Of a DNA stretch of 64,000 nucleotides, positions 60,794 to 64,000 are shown one piece after another (within the stretch, counting starts at the first letter, position 1; every line of letters begins with the position of its first letter). The notes under the pieces were generated by a model that did no database searches, had not been told where the DNA came from, and saw nothing but the letters and a program-made list of their open reading frames with translations. The stretch comes from Budorcas taxicolor (taxonomy: Eukaryota; Chordata; Mammalia; Artiodactyla; Bovidae), in contig NC_068933.1 in NCBI RefSeq assembly GCF_023091745.1, positions 22,944,001-23,008,000 on the forward strand. Direction: 5' to 3'. Both the position numbers and the translations under genes were made by a program.

Positions 60794-61037
60794 GTTGTTA
60801 TTGTTCAGTCACTAAGTCGTGTCTGATTATTTGTGATCCCTTGATGTGCACAACACTAGGCTTCCCTGTCCTTCGCTACCTCCTGGAGTTTGGTCAAACC
60901 CATGTCCATTGAGTCAGTGATTCCAACCAACCATCTCATCCTCTGTCGCCCACTTCTCCTCTTGCCCACAATCTTTCCCAGCATCGGGCTTTTCCGGTGA
61001 GTCAACTCTTCACATCAGGTGGCCAAAGTACTGGAGT
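60794..61037 (-). mobile_element. BovB 3' end with 13-bp target duplication
   Basis: Antisense, only ~240 bp, with a GTTGTTATT-type tail. Exact direct repeats ttcagatttcttt lie at 60781-60793 and 61038-61050. Confidence 0.9.
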
Positions 61038-61464
61038 TTCAGATTTCTTTAAGCTTAAGGAATCTGATCCCTTTTTACTGACTTCCCCCAAGAAGGCTGA
61101 GAAAACAGCTCTCTGTACCCTCTAACAGTCCATCTACTTCCCAGAGTTAAAAATGTTACTGGTATGACTTGTGTTATCTCTTTTTCTTACGTTTTCTCTC
61201 TCTCTTAACTATTACAATGTGTTTGGGGTAAATGTGTTTATTCAGTCATATTTAACCAAAGTATCCATTTGGAATCCACCTTTTTAGAATCAGAAATTAC
61301 ACCCTCCATTACTGCTATCGATACTCCAACAGTGGTCATCATACAGTCTTCACCTTCTTTCTTATGACAACAATCTCCTAAGCAATATCCTTTCCAGTCT
61401 GTCATCCTTGAATCCAAAATGCACAATCATCCATCCAAAATGCAAATCTCTCAGTGTCACTAAG

Positions 61465-61625
61465 CTTTGGTAGCTCCCTGTGCTCTAGAGAACAATATCC
61501 AACTTCCTTACTGTAGCATGCAGCCCTGAATAATCCTATCTCTATAGCTTGTTTTGTATCCCTTGCCACATAGTGGACCTTATGCTCCAGCAAAACGAAA
61601 TAGCTTGTGCCCAACCAGCAGGCGC
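61465..61625 (+). mobile_element. L2 LINE fragment (old)
   Basis: The run of aatatccaacttccttactg, then gcatgcagccctgaataatc, and the ccttatgctccagcaaaacg block resembles the L2 region before its 3' end. Its antisense open frame (70 codons) is therefore spurious. Confidence 0.5.
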
Positions 61626-61796
61626 ATACATGCCACCCTCATGGAGGCCATGCTGTCTCCCACCTCCTCCCCTTCAGACACACCTTTTTTTCTCTCCCTC
61701 CCCATTTACACAACAACAACACAGTGAAATCTCCAGGGAAGACTTAAAAATACCCTCTTCTCCCTAGAGAATTAGGAGCCCCTGCTCTATGTTCTT

Positions 61797-61980
61797 GGAC
61801 TTATCTGATAGCTCAGTTGGTAAAGAATCTGCCTGCAATTCAGGACACCTGCGTTCTATCCCTGGGTTGGGAAGATCCCTTGGCAAAGAAAATGGCAACA
61901 CACTCCAGTATTCTTGCCTGGAAAATTCCATGGACAGAGGAGCCTGACAGGCTACAGTCCATGGGGTTGCAAGAGTTATA
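61797..61980 (+). mobile_element. Bov-tA SINE, 3'-shortened
   Basis: Sense head (gatagctcagttggtaaaga) and body. It breaks off after ggggttgcaagagtta, without the usual cgactga end. Confidence 0.83.
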
Positions 61981-62478
61981 GAAAGTACCTTTTCCATACA
62001 TACTTTGTATACTGAAATGAGCTTCTCATGCTTCTGGGAGAGGAAGTGTGGCTTCTTCATCTTTCCTCATTTGCTGGTGATCTAGCCCTCCTGGAAGTAG
62101 CCATGGAAATACCAGCCACTTTTCTTTTCTCTCTTCCCTCCCCTCTCTGCTGTCTCTAACCGTTAAACCAGTTTAACTGAGGGTTAAATCTGCACACTAA
62201 GGGTGGTCCAGAATGGGTGTATATTACAGAAAAGAGATTAAATTCCCAGGTCTGCACCTTCTTGTGCCTCCGTGCTCACACTGCAGGTTTTGGCCTCAGA
62301 GTGCGAGCCCATCCTCAAGCACCCATGAGGACACACTCAGGACTATCTGATTCTGATTTTCCTCAGAAATGTAGATAAAGCTTTCTTCATCACCACTATC
62401 ACCAAAATGTAATGTTCTTTTTTCACAAATAGATTCATTAAGTAATTTTTTCTCACTTTGTTTTCTAAAACATTCATT

Positions 62479-62695
62479 CAGGCTAAGTTGCTTCAGTCAT
62501 GTCCGACTCTTTGCAACCCTATGGACCATAGCCCTCCAGGCTCCTCGGTCCATGGGATTCTCCAGACAAGAATACTGGAGTAGGTCACCATTTCCTTCTC
62601 CAGGGGATCTTCTCAACCCAGGGACTGAACCTGTGTCTCTTACATCTCCTGCATTGGCAGGCAGGTTCTTTACCACTAGCACTACCTGGGAAAAT
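62479..62695 (-). mobile_element. Bov-tA SINE
   Basis: Antisense copy from gcttcagtcatgtccgactc to a diverged head (ggcaggttctttaccactag). Confidence 0.86.
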
Positions 62696-62736
62696 TACCA
62701 AAAGCCATGTATTCTAGTTTTAGATACTTCTGAACC

Positions 62737-63343
62737 CAGACTTTTATTTTTTGATGCTCCAAAATCACTGCAGATGGTGAGTGCAGCCATGAAATTAAAA
62801 GACACTTACTCCTTGGAAGGAAAGTTATGACCAACCTAGACAGCATATTAAAAAGCAGAGACACTTTGCCAACAAAGGTCCATCTAGTCAAGGCTATGGT
62901 TTTTCCAGTAGTCATGTATGGATGTGAGAGTTGAACTATAAAGAAAGCTGAGCACTGAAGCATTGATGCTTTTGAACTGTGGTGTTGGAGAAGACTCTTG
63001 AGAGTCCCTTGGACTGCAAGGAGATCCAACCAGTCCATCCTAAAGGAGATCAGTCCTGGGTATTCATTGGAAGGACTGATGCTGAAGCTGAAACTCCAAT
63101 ACTTTGGCCACCTGATGCAAAGAGTTGACTCATTGGAAAAGACCCTGATGCTGAGAGGGATTAGGGGCAGGAGGAGAAGGGGACGACAGAGGATGAGATG
63201 GCTGGATGGCATCACTGGCTCGATGGACATGAGTTTGGGTAAACTCTGGGAGTTGGTGATGGACAGGGAGGCCTGGTGTGCTGCGATTCGTGGGGTCGCA
63301 AAGAGTCGGACATGACTGAGCGACTGAACTGAACTGAACTGAA
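62737..63343 (+). mobile_element. BovB 3' part with (TGAAC)n tail
   Basis: Sense BovB from gatgctccaaaatcactgca to a terminal ctgaactgaactgaactgaa. The + strand stays open at 62998-63315 (RVPWTARRSNQSILKEISPG to ..RGVAKSRT). The upstream frame holds a stop in place of a Trp codon (agttgaacta). Non-functional. Confidence 0.9.
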
Positions 63344-63344
63344 C

Positions 63345-64000
63345 CCAAGAAGAGATAAAATGTTGTCAGGAAATATCTGCTGTGCCTGGAAAGGGAAACA
63401 AGAGAACCAGTGCTAAGGGCTGTGAGATAAAAAGAGTGTGTGCTGGGGGGTTACTCTGGCAAGGCCATCCAGCTTCTCTGTCACTTTCCTCCTAGAAACA
63501 CACCTGCCTGGACAAGGGGAAGGTCAGTGAGTCCATACTTTAGAGGAACTATGCACCCTGTCGTTAGGGTCTTGTACCTGTGGCTTATGTTACAAAGAAC
63601 GAGAACAACAGTTAAATTTTAGGTTCATGATGGTCTAAAGAGATTTAATGAGCAGATTTCACAGTCTGGTCTGCCATGTCAGGTCGGGTTCTTTGTTTAT
63701 TTATTTTGGTCTACAAAAAGATGATTTCAAAATTCCGAAGAACAGACTTGAAAGTGAACATATAGACTACAACTTACTTGCAAATTCAAATTAGTCCACG
63801 TTTCATTCCTGCTGCTAACTGAAAAATCTTAAATTATGATTGTGAACAATTTTACTTCCCTCAAACCCAGTAGAATTGAAATATGGTTCAAAAATTTAGC
63901 TGAAGTGAAAGAGCCTCTTTTAATACTGTTTTGAATCTCTACATTAAAAAAGACATGTACTTAACTTTTACCCAAGCTTTAGAGACAGATGACATATATT
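63345..64000. other. Unique sequence to the window end
   Basis: No exon, RNA gene or recognisable repeat seen. Confidence 0.45.

Noticed and set aside
61402..61614. Protein-like 70-codon minus-strand frame
   Set aside because: It is antisense to a probable L2 fragment and lacks splice signals.
4785..63300. Regularly recurring ~25-bp motifs such as the tccgactctttgcgacccc block, reminiscent of a repeat array
   Set aside because: They are dispersed SINE and LINE copies with target duplications, not a CRISPR or tandem array. This is vertebrate DNA.

Overview
The window is ruminant (pecoran, most likely bovid) nuclear DNA. The evidence is its repeats. Nine 3'-anchored BovB (RTE-clade) LINE fragments and one chimeric BovB piece, seven Bov-A2 dimers or dimer ends, and about twenty Bov-tA or Bov-A SINEs are interspersed, together with CHR-type tRNA SINEs, artiodactyl-type L1 tails, one solo LTR, and older mammalian MIR, L2, MER5-like and MaLR-like relics. 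Base composition, splice signals and the absence of long single-exon genes fit an intron-rich vertebrate locus. I cannot fix the species.

Layout. 0-12 kb: two small exons with clean splice sites on the + strand (3326-3475 and 11199-11339, both phase 0-0) belong to one protein-coding gene that I do not recognise. Joined, they encode 97 residues: a charged, coiled-coil-like stretch followed by a Ser/Thr/Pro-rich segment. The intron between them holds Bov-tA copies, an antisense L1 3' UTR and an antisense L1 ORF2/3' fragment of about 1.9 kb. After the second exon I find no further convincing exon in 52 kb, so the rest of the window reads as one very long intron or as an intron plus flanking DNA.

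14-36 kb: BovB and Bov-A2 insertions, several with exact target-site duplications; a solo ERV LTR (27221-27704); and a chimeric retroinsertion at 29640-30230. The BovB part of that chimera is a near-identical inverted copy of the BovB fragment at 31383-31846. 36-54 kb: more SINEs, L1 tails, a MER5A-like element, a MIR, and the two longest BovB copies (45815-47495, + strand; 51432-53397, - strand). The second keeps the whole C-terminal reverse-transcriptase region but carries nonsense codons. 54-64 kb: many Bov-tA and BovB 3' ends separated by AT-rich sequence.

No functioning system is encoded by the mobile DNA. Every BovB copy is 5'-truncated and its reading frame is broken or incomplete. The main interest is the record of how these elements moved: template switching, dimeric SINE mobilisation, and a reading-frame lesion shared by two BovB copies. 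Repeat boundaries are accurate to roughly 10 bp, except where a target-site duplication fixes them. All family names come from recognising consensus features by eye.
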